Shown here: positions 21,262-31,710 of the stretch, piece after piece | Position numbering within the stretch: position 1 is the first letter of the stretch | Layout: the number at the start of each line of letters is the position of its first letter | DNA from: Gnetum montanum | Taxonomy: Eukaryota; Streptophyta; Gnetopsida; Gnetales; Gnetaceae | Assembly: GCA_015680685.1 (NCBI GenBank) | Contig: MNCI01004154.1 | Coordinates: 469,018 to 533,017 of the forward strand | Length of the DNA: 64,000 nt | Reading direction: 5' to 3' | Notes under the pieces: generated by a model | What the model was told of the DNA's origin: nothing | Databases searched by the model: none | Seen by the model: the letters and a program-made list of their open reading frames with translations, nothing else | Made by a program: the position numbers and the translations under genes

Positions 21262-22925
21262 TGAATGAAAGGTGGTATATACTCACCTAGATGAGTATGT
21301 GCTTAATTTTACCTTCATCCTACTCCAGGATGAACAACTATGATGGTGTGACATGGAAGGAAACATTGTAATGTCTCGTGATCAATTTGTGCCTATGATG
21401 CTGCTTCAAACTCTTAAGAAGTTAGGCATCCAAGATCTTCAAGAGAAGTACATTGCATGATTACAACTAGCAAGACTACCATCCCACCAAAACACAACAC
21501 TAGAGAGATCAACATTAGAAGAAGCTAAATGAGTTTGTGAAGGGAAAATGGTTCACCAATCCCTTGTTCCTACTTAACCAAGATGACAATGAAGACCCTC
21601 TCTCTAAAGGCTCTCAACATGAAAATTATCAAGCCCTTATTATTAGTGGTGGAAGTGTGAACCTAAATGTACATTCAACTATCAACAAACTAGGTTCAAG
21701 TAGAGCTAGCAGCCAAGGCAATGGCTTGGACAAGCATCAAGACGATAAGAAAACTAACAAATGTGGCTATGACAACTAAAGGGGAATTGGCAGACATCAT
21801 GGTGGAGGCATTCCTTTCCCCTCTTTGTCCTCTTTATCTACATCTTCTTCTTCCTTTGCTTCTAGTTCTAAAAAACACCATAGAAGGAACAATCGTGATG
21901 GAGGTGAATAGTAGGACAATAATACTGATTGCCAAGCCCACAATGAATGAAGGAGTAATAGGGGACATCGTTGGTGATAACAAAATAATGATGATGATGA
22001 GCCTTTACTAGCAACCCAAAGTATGTTAAATGTTGCAAAGGTTTTCAACACTCCAACCAAGCATGTGAGAGATAGTTAGATCAAGCACCTAGAAAAAAAT
22101 AATATCCCAGGATTTGAGGGGGATATAACTTTGATTTGCAAAACCATCTACAAGCCTTTCACAATGCCTATGTGTTACAAAACATAGAAAATGACTAGTA
22201 GAAATTGAAGTTATTTCCTAGGATACTCATCGAAGAGGTAGAAAGTTGGTATTAATCCTTGCAACTAGAATCCATTCGCAAATTGAGTACCATGCTAGAA
22301 CTATTTAATGATAAATACTAGATGTACTCTAGAGTGTCTAATCTAAGAAGGAAAATCCAAGGCTGGAAATAGGGCTTAGAGCAGAAACCAAAAAAACTTT
22401 TGGGGTTTATGCCCAAGAGAGACTATTCAAATTAAGAGCTCATTAGATATAAAGGTTGATTAAGTAGGTTGCAAAAGAAGAAGGTAAGTTATGAATTAGC
22501 GAAAGTAGATAAGAATATAATAGGAATCCTTCCATAAGGAAAATGAAGGTTTGATTTTTTGAGGAGGAGAAATCACCACTTGACAAGGTGGTGAATAGGA
22601 AAACCTTGTCCATCCAAAAATCTGTTTATGATATTTTGGAAAAGGTTAATAAAATATGGGCCTCTTTGGATGAAAAATTCCAAACTGCTATGAACATTAC
22701 TGAAGAATCCAAAGAGTAGAATAGTGATCACAATTGCACGAGGTTGAAAGAAGTTGAAGAAGCCTACCAAAGAGGTAAGGGCAAAGTTGTTGTAGTAGAA
22801 GAAGTTGTGGATATGGACTTCAATGATGATGTTGGGTGTGACATTTGTCAATATGACCATCCTAAGGGATGTTTCCCTATGGTGTCACACTTACAAGAGT
22901 CTAGGGTATATGTGATGAATTCTTG
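21262..22925 (+). pseudogene. Degenerate gag of element C
   Basis: The N-terminal part (21262-21520) reads HLDEYVLNFTFILLQDEQL, then MLLQTLKKLGIQDLQEKYIA. It is collinear with the intact 165-aa ORF of D. A low-complexity stretch (21540-22070) follows. The capsid (22080-22560) shows NHLQAFHNAYVLQNIEND and VESWY...LESIRKLSTMLELFNDKY. The C-terminal finger CDICQYDHPKGC lies at 22840-22876. Several frames and stops interrupt it. Function in life: capsid and RNA packaging. Confidence 0.75.
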
Positions 22926-23558
22926 ACTAGCACAGAGGTAAGCACTTAGACAATTTCCTTATCCTCAAGGTAATCCATGGTAGTTCTACCAGGAACAACA
23001 CGCTTACTATCCAAGTGAAGCTCCACCACAACCATATGAGCAATATCGGTAGTGGCGACAACCACAAGTGGAAGGGATGCCACTTCCAAGATAGTAGTAC
23101 CCTTATAGGCAACTAGATCCATATGGGTACTATGTTCAGCATCCTGTTTTTCCACATGGCTCTACTAGCCATGCCTCGTTCCAACATCACTATTATCCCC
23201 TAGAGTACCATCGTACTCATTCACCATCTACTCAAGGAAAACCACCATATCCATGCTATCCTCTACATTTGTCTCCACACATCCCTTCATCCTCAACTTA
23301 GTTTCCTCTTGATCCATCTATCTAGGGTGAAATTCCCTCATAGCCATAGCAACTAAATGTTAAGATGGCTATAAATTTACAACTGTACTTCTAGCTAAGT
23401 GGTTCAGACAATCGATGCAAGAAACAACTATTTTTCTAACCCAATAGTCCTCCCAAACTCTCACAGCCTAATGTGACTAGTCATCCTATATCTTCAGCAC
23501 CCTCATCCTCTACATTAAACACATGTGGATCTAAGGATAGCATGGATATGGTGGTTTT

Positions 23559-23649
23559 CAGTGTGGATCTAAGGCAGCTTTTGATTTAGAGGATGAGGAT
23601 GAGGATGAGGGTGCTGATTTAAATCAAAAGCTACCTTAGATCCACACTG
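23559..23649. repeat. 30-bp inverted repeat with 31-nt loop
   Basis: Left arm 23559-23588, right arm 23620-23649; 29 of 30 positions pair. The loop (gaggatgaggatgaggatgagggtgctg...) is itself the reverse of 23495-23510 (cagcaccctcatcctc). This looks like a local inverted duplication in the gag-protease linker; it is absent at the corresponding place of D. Confidence 0.8.
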
Positions 23650-24235
23650 TGATGTTAACTCATGTTGCCTCCAATTAGATCAAGGTTGGCAACCTTCCTA
23701 AGGTAAGATCTAACCTAGGAAGTACTCTTATTTACTTACAGATTGTTGGACATGAGCCATGCAAGGCTCTTCTTCATTTTGGTTCTAGTGTCAATCTCAT
23801 CTCCCATGACATGTATAAGGCCTAGAACCTACCACCTCTCAAGAAGAGTAATATTCATTTGGAATTAGCAGACCATTCAATCATTGTTCCTTTGGGATTA
23901 GTGGAGGACATTGTGACTACAGTTTGTGGGTGGTCCTATCTTACTGATTTTCTAATGTTCAAGGTAGAAAAATATAAAGGTAACTTCCCCATCATTATGG
24001 GACATGCATGGTAAAGCATTGTTGATCCATGAATGGGCATTAGGGACCTTTCCTTGGAAATGTCCAAGGAGAAAAAATTTAAATGACTTGAGAAGAAATG
24101 AGTTCCATGCATCATGTACTATGATAATAGGTGTAATTGCATGTAAAAAATATGGTCCATTAAAAGTACATTAATTAAAGCATGTAATGAGTATGCACAT
24201 GAAATGAATATCCAAAGGTGCCTATATGAAACATC
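23640..24235 (+). pseudogene. Protease of element C (active site lost)
   Basis: The text KALLHFGSSVNLISHDMYKA, LPPLKKSNIHLELADHSIIV, PLGLVEDIVTTVCGWSYLTD and FPIIMGHAW is a retropepsin aligned with D's. The catalytic D[ST]G is replaced by HFG. Stops occur after KA, at W positions (TAG) and beyond. In an active element it would process Gag-Pol. Confidence 0.7.
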
Positions 24236-24260
24236 TACAAAATAGTAGGGCACCTAGTGG

Positions 24261-24550
24261 TTGATAGCTAACTTTGATAGTAGCACACTATGTATGGAAC
24301 CTACTAAGAGCCTGACATGTGCTTATTTTGAGGGCATGGATGAACTTGAGAAAGTTCATCACCAACTGTCTAATGATGAAGTCAATGATACCTATTGGGG
24401 AGAGTTGGAAATCCCTGATAATTTCAAGTTAGAGCCCCTAGAGTTAAAAACTCTACCAACCAGCATGGAGTATGCATTTTTTAAAAATGACAAGCTAGTT
24501 ATAATCAATGCAAATCTTACTTCTGAACAAAAAGACAAGTTGTTGAAGGT
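24261..24550 (+). pseudogene. Reverse transcriptase of element C, N-terminal part
   Basis: Frame ending ELEIPDNFKLEPLELKTLPT, then SMEYAFF, then LTSEQKDKLLKV. This is the 'LELKPLP..LKYAFL...I....LT.EQE.KLL.V' start of Athila/Tat RT. It is cut at 24550 by element D; the annotated-looking continuation into 24632 is LTR sequence. The RT resumes at 31711. Confidence 0.8.
24546..24550. repeat. Target-site duplication of element D (left)
   Basis: AAGGT, repeated exactly at 31706-31710 on the other side of D. Confidence 0.9.
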
Positions 24551-25418
24551 TGATGAGTGGCGAGATACCCCTACACTCAACCATACGAATACGAGTGTAG
24601 CTTGCGTGATCTGGTCGAACTTCACAGACTAAGTGCCTACACGTCCCATGGAACACTTAGGGTTAATTATTCGTTGTCTTCCCAAACTTACTTGTAGCTG
24701 TCACGGTGTATGGTTAAGTAAGTCTGAGGTATTTGATTTTTATGCTTTTTACGTTTTATGTCTCCTATGCTAATAAGGTGAAGGGTTGAGAAACTAATGA
24801 CTAACTCTAACTAATGAACTAAGTCTAAATTACCTAGTGTCAGCATCCATTCCCACTTACCATACACACCTTGAACCGATGCAACCATGGTCACCAAATG
24901 CTAATCGTTGCTGGGATCACCACACGTAACGCACGTGCTCGAAGTGGTCGTATTGAGGCACTTAACTAGGAGAGAAGGGTTGAGAGAGAAAATGGTAAAT
25001 AACTAATAAATAAATAAATAACAGGTAATAAATAACAGTAATAACATCCTATTCCATGTGCTGCAAGGTTTATCCGGAAAGCTCGTCTTTATTGCCATAC
25101 ACAAACTTGTGTTCAAGTACAATGTCTACTCAAATAAGGATCTGTTCACTTTAGGACTCCTACTATGGGCACATGGAAAATATTCTATCTCTAGAGTGAT
25201 GAATCTACCAGAGTTTTCTTACTATCTAGCCTAGGATGAGGAAACAAGGGGGAGCTGCCTCTTATTTCTAGATATGACGGTGCACCATGATATCACGTAC
25301 GCGATATCGTAGGGGAACACACGATATCGTGTACGTGATATCACGAGGGATGCAATATTGCGACTACCGCGACATCACGTACGAGATATCACGGCCCATG
25401 CGATATCGCGTCCCATCA
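24551..25418 (-). repeat. 3' LTR of element D
   Basis: 868 bp, TGATGAGTGG...CCCATCA. It matches 30875-31705 throughout with mainly transitions. The U3 palindrome array lies at 25288-25410. The TATA position is mutated (CTAGAAATAAG, near 25262-25272). Confidence 0.9.
25288..25410. repeat. CGATATCGCG-type palindrome array in U3 (element D 3' LTR)
   Basis: At least five GATATC cores are flanked by CGTACG, CG or ACG and arranged as palindromes (e.g. TATCACGTACGCGATATCGT). Corresponding arrays lie at 31587-31697, 3271-3310 and 46396-46437. Confidence 0.8.
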
Positions 25419-27380
25419 TACCTCCATGACTAAATAAAAACTCATCCTCGAGTTCCTTACAATAATATCAGGAAGGTATGGGATTATTGACTCAAATAAA
25501 ACTAATGGGATGACATGTGAACAAATCATCATTACAAGACTAAACAAATTGGTGTTCATGACAACAAGAGTGAACACCTTATTACATTGACATCAGGCCT
25601 CATTTGGCAGCTGAGAAAGAGAGAGAGAGAAAGAAGTGTTACTGCTGCCAATGCCAAAATTACCCTTTCATTGTCCATCTGTAAGCACACCATCGATCTT
25701 GCTCCTTGCATAGCTTTTTTCAACACCACTCCATTCCAAGTAGTCCCTCCAGATCTAATCCATTGTTGCATGATTGCCATCTGCACACACAACACAGTCT
25801 TGTATTAGCAAGGATAATTGAATTTCAATGCAGTTGATACCTTGCCTCGGTGTAAGTGCATTGGCTGAGTTGTGGTATGGATAATTTGGATCAGGAGATA
25901 TAATATTTGGCGACTACCGAAGGTGTAGGGGTTAGGAGAAAATCAAGAAAATTGGGCCCTATACCCCCATGGCTAATCGCGAACCTTTAGTAGTGAGAAA
26001 ATGGAAAAAGAAAAGGAATAAGAAGGATGGATAAAAAAAAGACAACTAGGACATTGATGAAATGGATGTCAAGATGGAAATGAACAAAATAAAATGGATC
26101 GCAAAAATGTTAAGGGAAAGAATTTAACGGATGCACCAAATAGAAATGTCAGTGGGTCCTCCCGAAAGCAGGTTCATGCCCTTAATGCCCTGACAAACCC
26201 ACATTCAAAGAGTCCGTAGGCTCTAGGAATGTTCTTTGGAATAGGAGTTAAAATCTTAACCTTAAGAATTTATCAAAAAGTAAACGATGTATCTACTAAA
26301 ATGTACACTAATGATACAACCAATAATGAGGTGAATAATGGAGAGAAGTGTGAAGAGAAGAGAATGGAATGGAATCCCAAGAACAAGGTGGTGTACAACC
26401 CCTTATGTGTTTCATGATTAATGTGATTTGGCAAATCTCATTCCAACTCTGGCCTCAAACCAACCACATCCAGTGACTTCGCATCAATGCATTCAGCCAA
26501 TCCATCCTCTTGAAGAATAAGAATGCATCTCCAAAGAGCCACCACCATTCCGATGAAACAAAGGAGGAGAAAATGGGAAGTGAGAAGGGCCTTAGTTAGA
26601 GGGAACATTTTTGGTTCCATAACCAGTGCTTGTAGCCCAAGAGATTATTCTATCTAAGGGGTGTGCTTTGAATTCTCACTTTTTTTTTGTGTTTTGTGTT
26701 TGTATGCGTGAGAACCACACCATGCAAAGATTTTTTATTTTTATTGGCTTAGCTTCCGATAATTGGGTAACATCGAAACGACAAGAAAACTCAAGAAGAA
26801 AACATCCAAGCACCCAAGAGAATGGCCGAAACAAATGCATCAAGTTACCTTGAAGTCACACCCTTTTCAATCGTTGAGTCCTTCCTTAGTTTGAGAAATA
26901 CCCAGTCATTGATCTGTTAAAGTTCTTATTAGAAAGGGAACTGTACATTTCCAAGCCAAGAGAGACCATAGAAACTGGTGGATAAATGGATGAAGTGGAC
27001 TCATTGCCTACCATATCAAAAGAACATACCTTAGTGTCATCATCATATCCTTAAGGTAAAAACCAAACAGTAGCAATTAATAAAAAAATAGTTCATACCA
27101 TCATGAAGAACACTTATTGGGTGACGAACTTACAAGGATGCATAACACACACACAAACACACAAAAAAAATGAAAAAGTATAACGATGTTGTAAAACAAA
27201 AACAAGAAAAGTTAAAGAAATTTATAAAACAAAAATGTGTAAAACAAAAACATGTAAAACAAAAATGTGTGAAACAAAAATGTGTAAAAAAAAAAAACTG
27301 TAAAAAAAAACTTGTAAAACAAAAACGTGTAAAACAAGTATGTGTTAAACACAAATTGTAAAACAAAAACCAAAAAGAAC
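25419..27380 (-). other. Noncoding 3' internal region of element D
   Basis: No ORF with a domain. The minus strand shares 'ttcaaagcacaccccttag', 'ggctacaagcact' and 'ccctctaactaaggccct' with 35230-35330 of C, where these follow integrase. 27160-27380 is a run of degenerate AAAACAAAAATGTGT units (minus: ACACATTTTTGTTTT), matching the TTTTACAC-rich stretch at 34546-34645. A GA run occurs at 25617-25634. Confidence 0.7.
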
Positions 27381-27585
27381 TGAGGGCCTCCAATGATCAG
27401 CATAGGTGGCCATCTCCCTAATGACTGAATGGAAAGGGAGAGATCCAAAATAATGAGCACCTATTTGAATTTCGTAAAAGTGCCCAACTTCTCCCCATTT
27501 ATGTTTTTAGGTTGACGGGTGGAAGTTGGTGACGCTCATATTTCAATGTATCTATGCCTTCGTTGTTAGTATGAGTTTCCTCAAT

Positions 27586-28221
27586 TCATTCCATGCATAT
27601 TAGTTTGATCTTCCTAGTAGCTATCAACCACAGGGTGTCTACTACTGGTGTGGTTGCTACATACAGGCACCTTTGAATTTGCATTTCTTGGGCACACCGA
27701 TCACATGGAAGAAATGATGAACATTCTTCCATGTCATCACCCTCTGAGTCACTGTATGTGATGCATGGAACTTTCTTCTTATTGATCTTTCCATAAATGT
27801 TTATCTTAGATATCTGCAAGGAAAGATTGTGGATCCCTAGGTACACATCTATTGTACTTAGCCATGGCCTTCCCATTATAATTGGAAAGCCCCCTTTGTT
27901 GTTGTTAACTTCAATCACCAGGAAATCAGCTGGGTATGACCACCCACACACAGTGGTAATGATGTCCTCCATCAATCCCAAGGGAATGGTGATGGACTGG
28001 TCAACCAGTTCCAGTTGAATGTTGCACTTCTTAAGTTGGGGTAGGTTACAGGCTTGATACATTTCTTGTGAAATTAAGTTGACTCTGGAACTTGATTCAA
28101 GAAGAACCTTATGTGGTTTTCTTCCAGTGATTTGTAGATAGATTAAGGGGCTCCCAGGGTCAGATAGCTTTTTGGGAAGGTGGCCTACCTTGATCCAATC
28201 GGTTATGGTATGCGTTAACAT
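27586..28221 (-). pseudogene. Protease of element D (active site lost)
   Basis: A 211-aa open frame, uninterrupted: LPKKLSDPGSPLIYLQITGR, then VLLESSSRVNLISQEMYQA, ITIPLGLMEDIITTVCGWSY, and FPIIMGRPWLSTIDVYLGIH. This is a retropepsin, but the expected D[ST]G is ESS, so it should be inactive as read. The C-terminal part (CSSFLPCDRCAQEMQIQRCL) corresponds to the pre-RT segment of C. The frame ends before any RT motif, at the deletion junction. Confidence 0.75.
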
Positions 28222-28821
28222 AATCGTATGCGTATAGCTCTTTTGTTAGACTGAAGGGTTCTCCGAAGTGTTAGATGGTGGAGGAGTGTACATCGGCTTA
28301 ACCGCTTGTTGTTGCGAGAGTTTGTCTAGGCTTTTGGTTTTGAAGAAAGGTATTTTCTTTTTACAATTTTTAGAACCAGTAGCAGGTTGAATACTTACAG
28401 CTCTCGCAGCGTTACATTGCTACGGTTGAGTAGGGAGTTCCCCTTACATTGTTGGAGTAGGTTGTATGGGAACTATAGGTGGAAGAGGTGCAGATGGAGT
28501 TGGAGGATGGGATGAATTTGGGATATCTCTCGAAGGAGAAGGAGTCCTCCTAAAGTACTCCCAAACTTGGTAGTGACGTTGAGGAGTTGTGTGATCCATA
28601 GAGTCACTTGGAAAAACTGGCTGCTGCACATAATAACCATAAGGATTAGGCTACCAGTAAGGGTACTGTTGTGTTGGCGGTGGCATCTCCCATGACTATC
28701 GGTATTGCCACTGCTGATGCTATCTGATGGGTTGTGGTGGATTTCCACTTGGATAGTATGTTAGTGGTTGGTGGAACTGCCTTGGGTTACCTTGTGGATA
28801 AGGTAACCTTCGGGGTATTTT

Positions 28822-29487
28822 TCATTGGTTAAGTCTTGGATTAAGTGCATAAACCCCAGACTCTTGTATATGTGAGATAATTGAACAACATCCCTTAGGA
28901 TGGTCATATTGGCAGATCTCACATCCACTATCATCATTTGTGTCTAAGTCCACAACCTCATCGGAGATAGTTGTTTTCCCTTTACCCTTGTTATGTGCAG
29001 GGCCTAAATCTCTCCGCTTTGTCTTACCTTTGTCACTACTTCGTTCCTCCTTAGACTCTTCTATGATTTTTAAGATAGTTTCAAGTTTGGAGTCTAAGGA
29101 ATTCCACAATTGGTCTACCTTAGCCAATACTTCTATTATTAATTTTTGGATTGGCAAGGTTTTCCTATTCACCAACTCTTCGAGTGGTGACTCATCCTCC
29201 TCATCACAAAATTTCACTCCCTTCTTTTGAAGGGAGGGATCACGGTTGTATTCTTTTGCACACTCTCTCTTTCGTAGCTCACCTTCTTCTTTTGCTACTT
29301 GTTTCAACAAGTGATGAACATCATGGACTCTAAGTTCTGATAGTATCCCTTGGGCATAAGTCCCAAGGGTCCTTCTAGTCTCATGCTTTAGCCCATCCAC
29401 GATGTGGCGAAGTTGATCCCGTTGAGCATACCCATGGCTCGGGCAACGATGTAACAATGTGTAGTAGCGGGCCATGGCATCATCCAA
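28822..29487 (-). pseudogene. Gag of element D (capsid C-terminus and finger)
   Basis: A 221-aa frame. It opens MDDAMARYYTLLHRCPSHGY and DGLKHETRRTLGTYAQGILS (capsid), then a coiled-coil-like charged part (LIIEVLAKVDQLWNSLDSKL) and a Lys-rich stretch. It ends in CEICQYDHPKGCC, a CxxCx4Hx3C-like finger. More N-terminal capsid text (WRSMMLEL..DKYQ; 29490-29870) is in the same or adjacent frames behind stops. A proline-rich linker (28780-28440) follows. The whole is collinear with gag of A and C. Confidence 0.75.
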
Positions 29488-30234
29488 GGGTTCATAAGTA
29501 CCTTTCTTTCATCCTTGGATCTGGTTACCCAAATTAGACACTTTGGAGAACATTTGATACTTGTCGTTAAAGAGTTCTAACATCATACTCCACCTCCTGA
29601 TGGTTTCTAGTTCTAAGGACCGGTATCAACTCTCAACTTCTTTAGTGAGTGTCTTGGGGGACAACTTAAGTTTTTGCCACTCGTTTTCTATGTTCTGCAA
29701 GGTGAAAGCATCGTGGAATGCCTGTAAATGATGTTATCGATCTGAGTTGTATCCCCCTTCAAACCATGGGATATTGTTCATGTCTAAGCATTTGATCCGA
29801 CTGTCCTTTTGATGCCTTGCTGGAATTCTTACTACCTCCGTTATGTTGAGCATACTTTGGGTTGCAAGTAGGGGCTCTTCATGATCATCTATTTCATGAC
29901 ACCTGTGATGTCTATGTTGTTCCCTACTTTCCCTTCGTTCATGCCCTTGTCCTCTCTCTTGACTTTCCCGTCAAGGTCTCTCATTTTTTCTACCCCTATC
30001 CTCACCATTATGTTCATGGTGGCTACACCCAGATGTGGAAGGAGAGGGTGAGTGATGAGATGAAGTGGAAGAGGAAGGGGAACCATCACCATGGCGATGA
30101 TTCTTGTCTTCTCTTCGACTGCTACGGCCTCAATCGTGATGACGATCTAAGTGCCTGTCCTTATTATGAGTTGTTGTTCCCTCTGTGAATAATTGGTGTT
30201 CACGGGGATCAGAACCAATGTTATGTATCATTGA

Positions 30235-30732
30235 TCATAGGTTCTGATACCCAACCTTCTCACCATCAGTAGGAGGGGGAACATCATTTGCTAGAGAACC
30301 CGTTATAATGGATTCCTCATCTTGTATTTTGCTAAGGACGTGCAGACCTTTACCCTTCAACAGTGTATGTTGGCTCTCCTGCCTTAAGTCCCAAATATGT
30401 TGTGCTTCTATGGGATGATAATCCCTCATGTTAAAGTCTTCCACAACATATTCAGCATATAATTCTATCATGCCAATCTGTGCCAAAGCACGGAAGAGCA
30501 TGTTAGGAACTGATCGGTCTGGGGGTAACATGATGCTACCTTGCAAATCTCTCCATTGCAGTTGTTTATCTTGATGCAGGATAAAGGTAAAGTTTGGAAT
30601 ATACTCATCGGGATGAATATAGACTATTCGGTATTGTTGAGGACTTGGCTGATTTCGGTTATGTGTTTTTGATTGCCGACTATTTTGTGTATTATCCCTA
30701 GGTGGTGAGTTTCTTTTGTTAGAAGAAGACAT
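30235..30732 (-). CDS. Element D N-terminal gag-region ORF, 165 aa, unrecognised domain
   Basis: An uninterrupted frame directly after the PBS leader. Residues 1-33 are basic, Asn/Ser/Pro-rich (MSSSNKRNSPPRDNTQNSRQ). Residues 34-100 (YRIVYIHPDEYIPNFTFILH, then MLPPDRSVPNMLFRALAQIG) form a folded-looking block. Element C conserves this block at 21262-21520. I do not recognise the domain. Its place upstream of capsid suggests a matrix-like or N-terminal gag function. It could be a separate protein or the start of gag before a later stop. Confidence 0.6.
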   Translation of the reverse strand: MSSSNKRNSPPRDNTQNSRQSKTHNRNQPSPQQYRIVYIHPDEYIPNFTFILHQDKQLQWRDLQGSIMLPPDRSVPNMLFRALAQIGMIELYAEYVVEDFNMRDYHPIEAQHIWDLRQESQHTLLKGKGLHVLSKIQDEESIITGSLANDVPPPTDGEKVGYQNL

Positions 30733-30855
30733 TGTTATTTATCGGTGTGCTAATTATTGTTATATAAATTTTTCTTTTAATTAACCTGAAGGTTTGTTTA
30801 GGCTCCCAACAATGTGAGTGATATCCTATGTTCTATTCAGCGCACAAACACTTAG

Positions 30856-30873
30856 TCCCTGGCAATGGCACCA
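30856..30873 (-). other. Primer-binding site of element D (tRNA-Asp)
   Basis: Minus-strand TGGTGCCATTGCCAGGGA matches the tRNA-Asp complement TGGCGCCGTTGCCGGGGA at 15 of 18 positions; all differences are C-to-T or G-to-A. Confidence 0.85.
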
Positions 30874-30874
30874 A

Positions 30875-31705
30875 TGATGAGTGGTGAGATACCCCTATAC
30901 TCAACCATATGAATATGAGCGTAGCATGCACAATCCAGTCGAACTCCACAAACTAAGTGCCTACAAACCCCATGGAACAGTTAGGGTTAATTATTTGTTG
31001 TCTTCCTAGACTTACTTGTAGTTGTCACAGTGTATGGTTAAGTAAGTCCGAGGTATATGATTTTTATGCTTTTTATGTTTTATGTCTCCTATGCTAAGAA
31101 GGTGAGAAACTAATGACTAACTCTAACTAATGAACTAAGTCTAAATTACCTAGTGTTAGCATCCGTTCCTACTTACCGTACACACCCTAAACCGATGCAA
31201 CTATGGTTACCAAACGCTAATTGTTGCTGAGATCACCATGCGTAACGCACGTGCTCAAAGTGGTCGTACTGAGGCACTTAACTAGGAGAGAAGGGTTGAG
31301 AGAGAAAATAGTAAATAAATAATAAAGCAATAAATAATAGTAATAAAATCCTATTCCATGCACTGCAAGGTTTATCTGGAAAGCTCATCTTTATTTCCGT
31401 ACACAAACTTGTGTCCAGGTACAATGTCTGCTCGAATAAAGATCCATTCACTTTAGGACTCCTACTACAGGCACATGGAAAATATTCTATCTTCGAGTGA
31501 TCAATTTGCCAGAGTTTTCCTATTGTCTAGCCTAGGATGAGGAAATAAGGGAGAGCCACCTCTTATTTATAGATATGACGGTGCACCGCGATATTGCTTA
31601 TGCAATATCGTAGGGGAACGCGCGATATCACGAGGGATGTGATATCGCGATAGCCATGATATCACGTATGTGATATCGCAACCCATGAGATATCATGTCC
31701 CATCA
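30875..31705 (-). repeat. 5' LTR of element D
   Basis: 831 bp with TG...CA ends. A TATA box CTATAAATAAG lies on the minus strand at 31572-31562, with the palindrome array (31587-31697) immediately upstream of it in U3. Confidence 0.9.
31562..31572 (-). promoter_or_regulatory. TATA box of the element D 5' LTR
   Basis: Minus-strand CTATAAATAAG, then AGGTGGCTCTCC. The same arrangement appears in the solo LTR at 46450-46460. Confidence 0.65.
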
Positions 31706-31710
31706 AAGGT

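Larger units (their letters stand above)
24551..31705 (-). mobile_element. Element D: complete non-autonomous gag-protease LTR element nested in C
   Basis: LTRs at 24551-25418 (3') and 30875-31705 (5'), PBS 30873-30856, and a 5-bp duplication AAGGT. On the minus strand it carries a 165-aa ORF, gag, a proline-rich linker and protease. It then passes into A-rich '(TTTTACACA)n'-like spacer and about 1.7 kb of noncoding DNA before the 3' LTR. That spacer is homologous to 34480-35340 of C, which there follows integrase. Hence RT, RNase H and integrase were deleted between protease and spacer. It probably used enzymes from a C-like partner (inference). Confidence 0.9.

Noticed and set aside
24551-24632. 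Continuation of the RT frame (EWRDTPTLNHTNTSVACVIW)
   Set aside because: This is read-through into the LTR of element D, which begins at 24551.
25617-25634. GA run considered as a promoter element or polypurine tract
   Set aside because: It lies about 200 bp from the 3' LTR of D and is not adjacent, so it cannot be the tract; probably a microsatellite.
27130-27460. Frames rich in KQKCVKQKH or FCFTHF repeats
   Set aside because: Chance translation of AAAACAAAAATGTGT-type simple repeats in the element D spacer.
27797-28018. Plus-strand frame opposite the element D protease
   Set aside because: Antisense shadow of the minus-strand protease.
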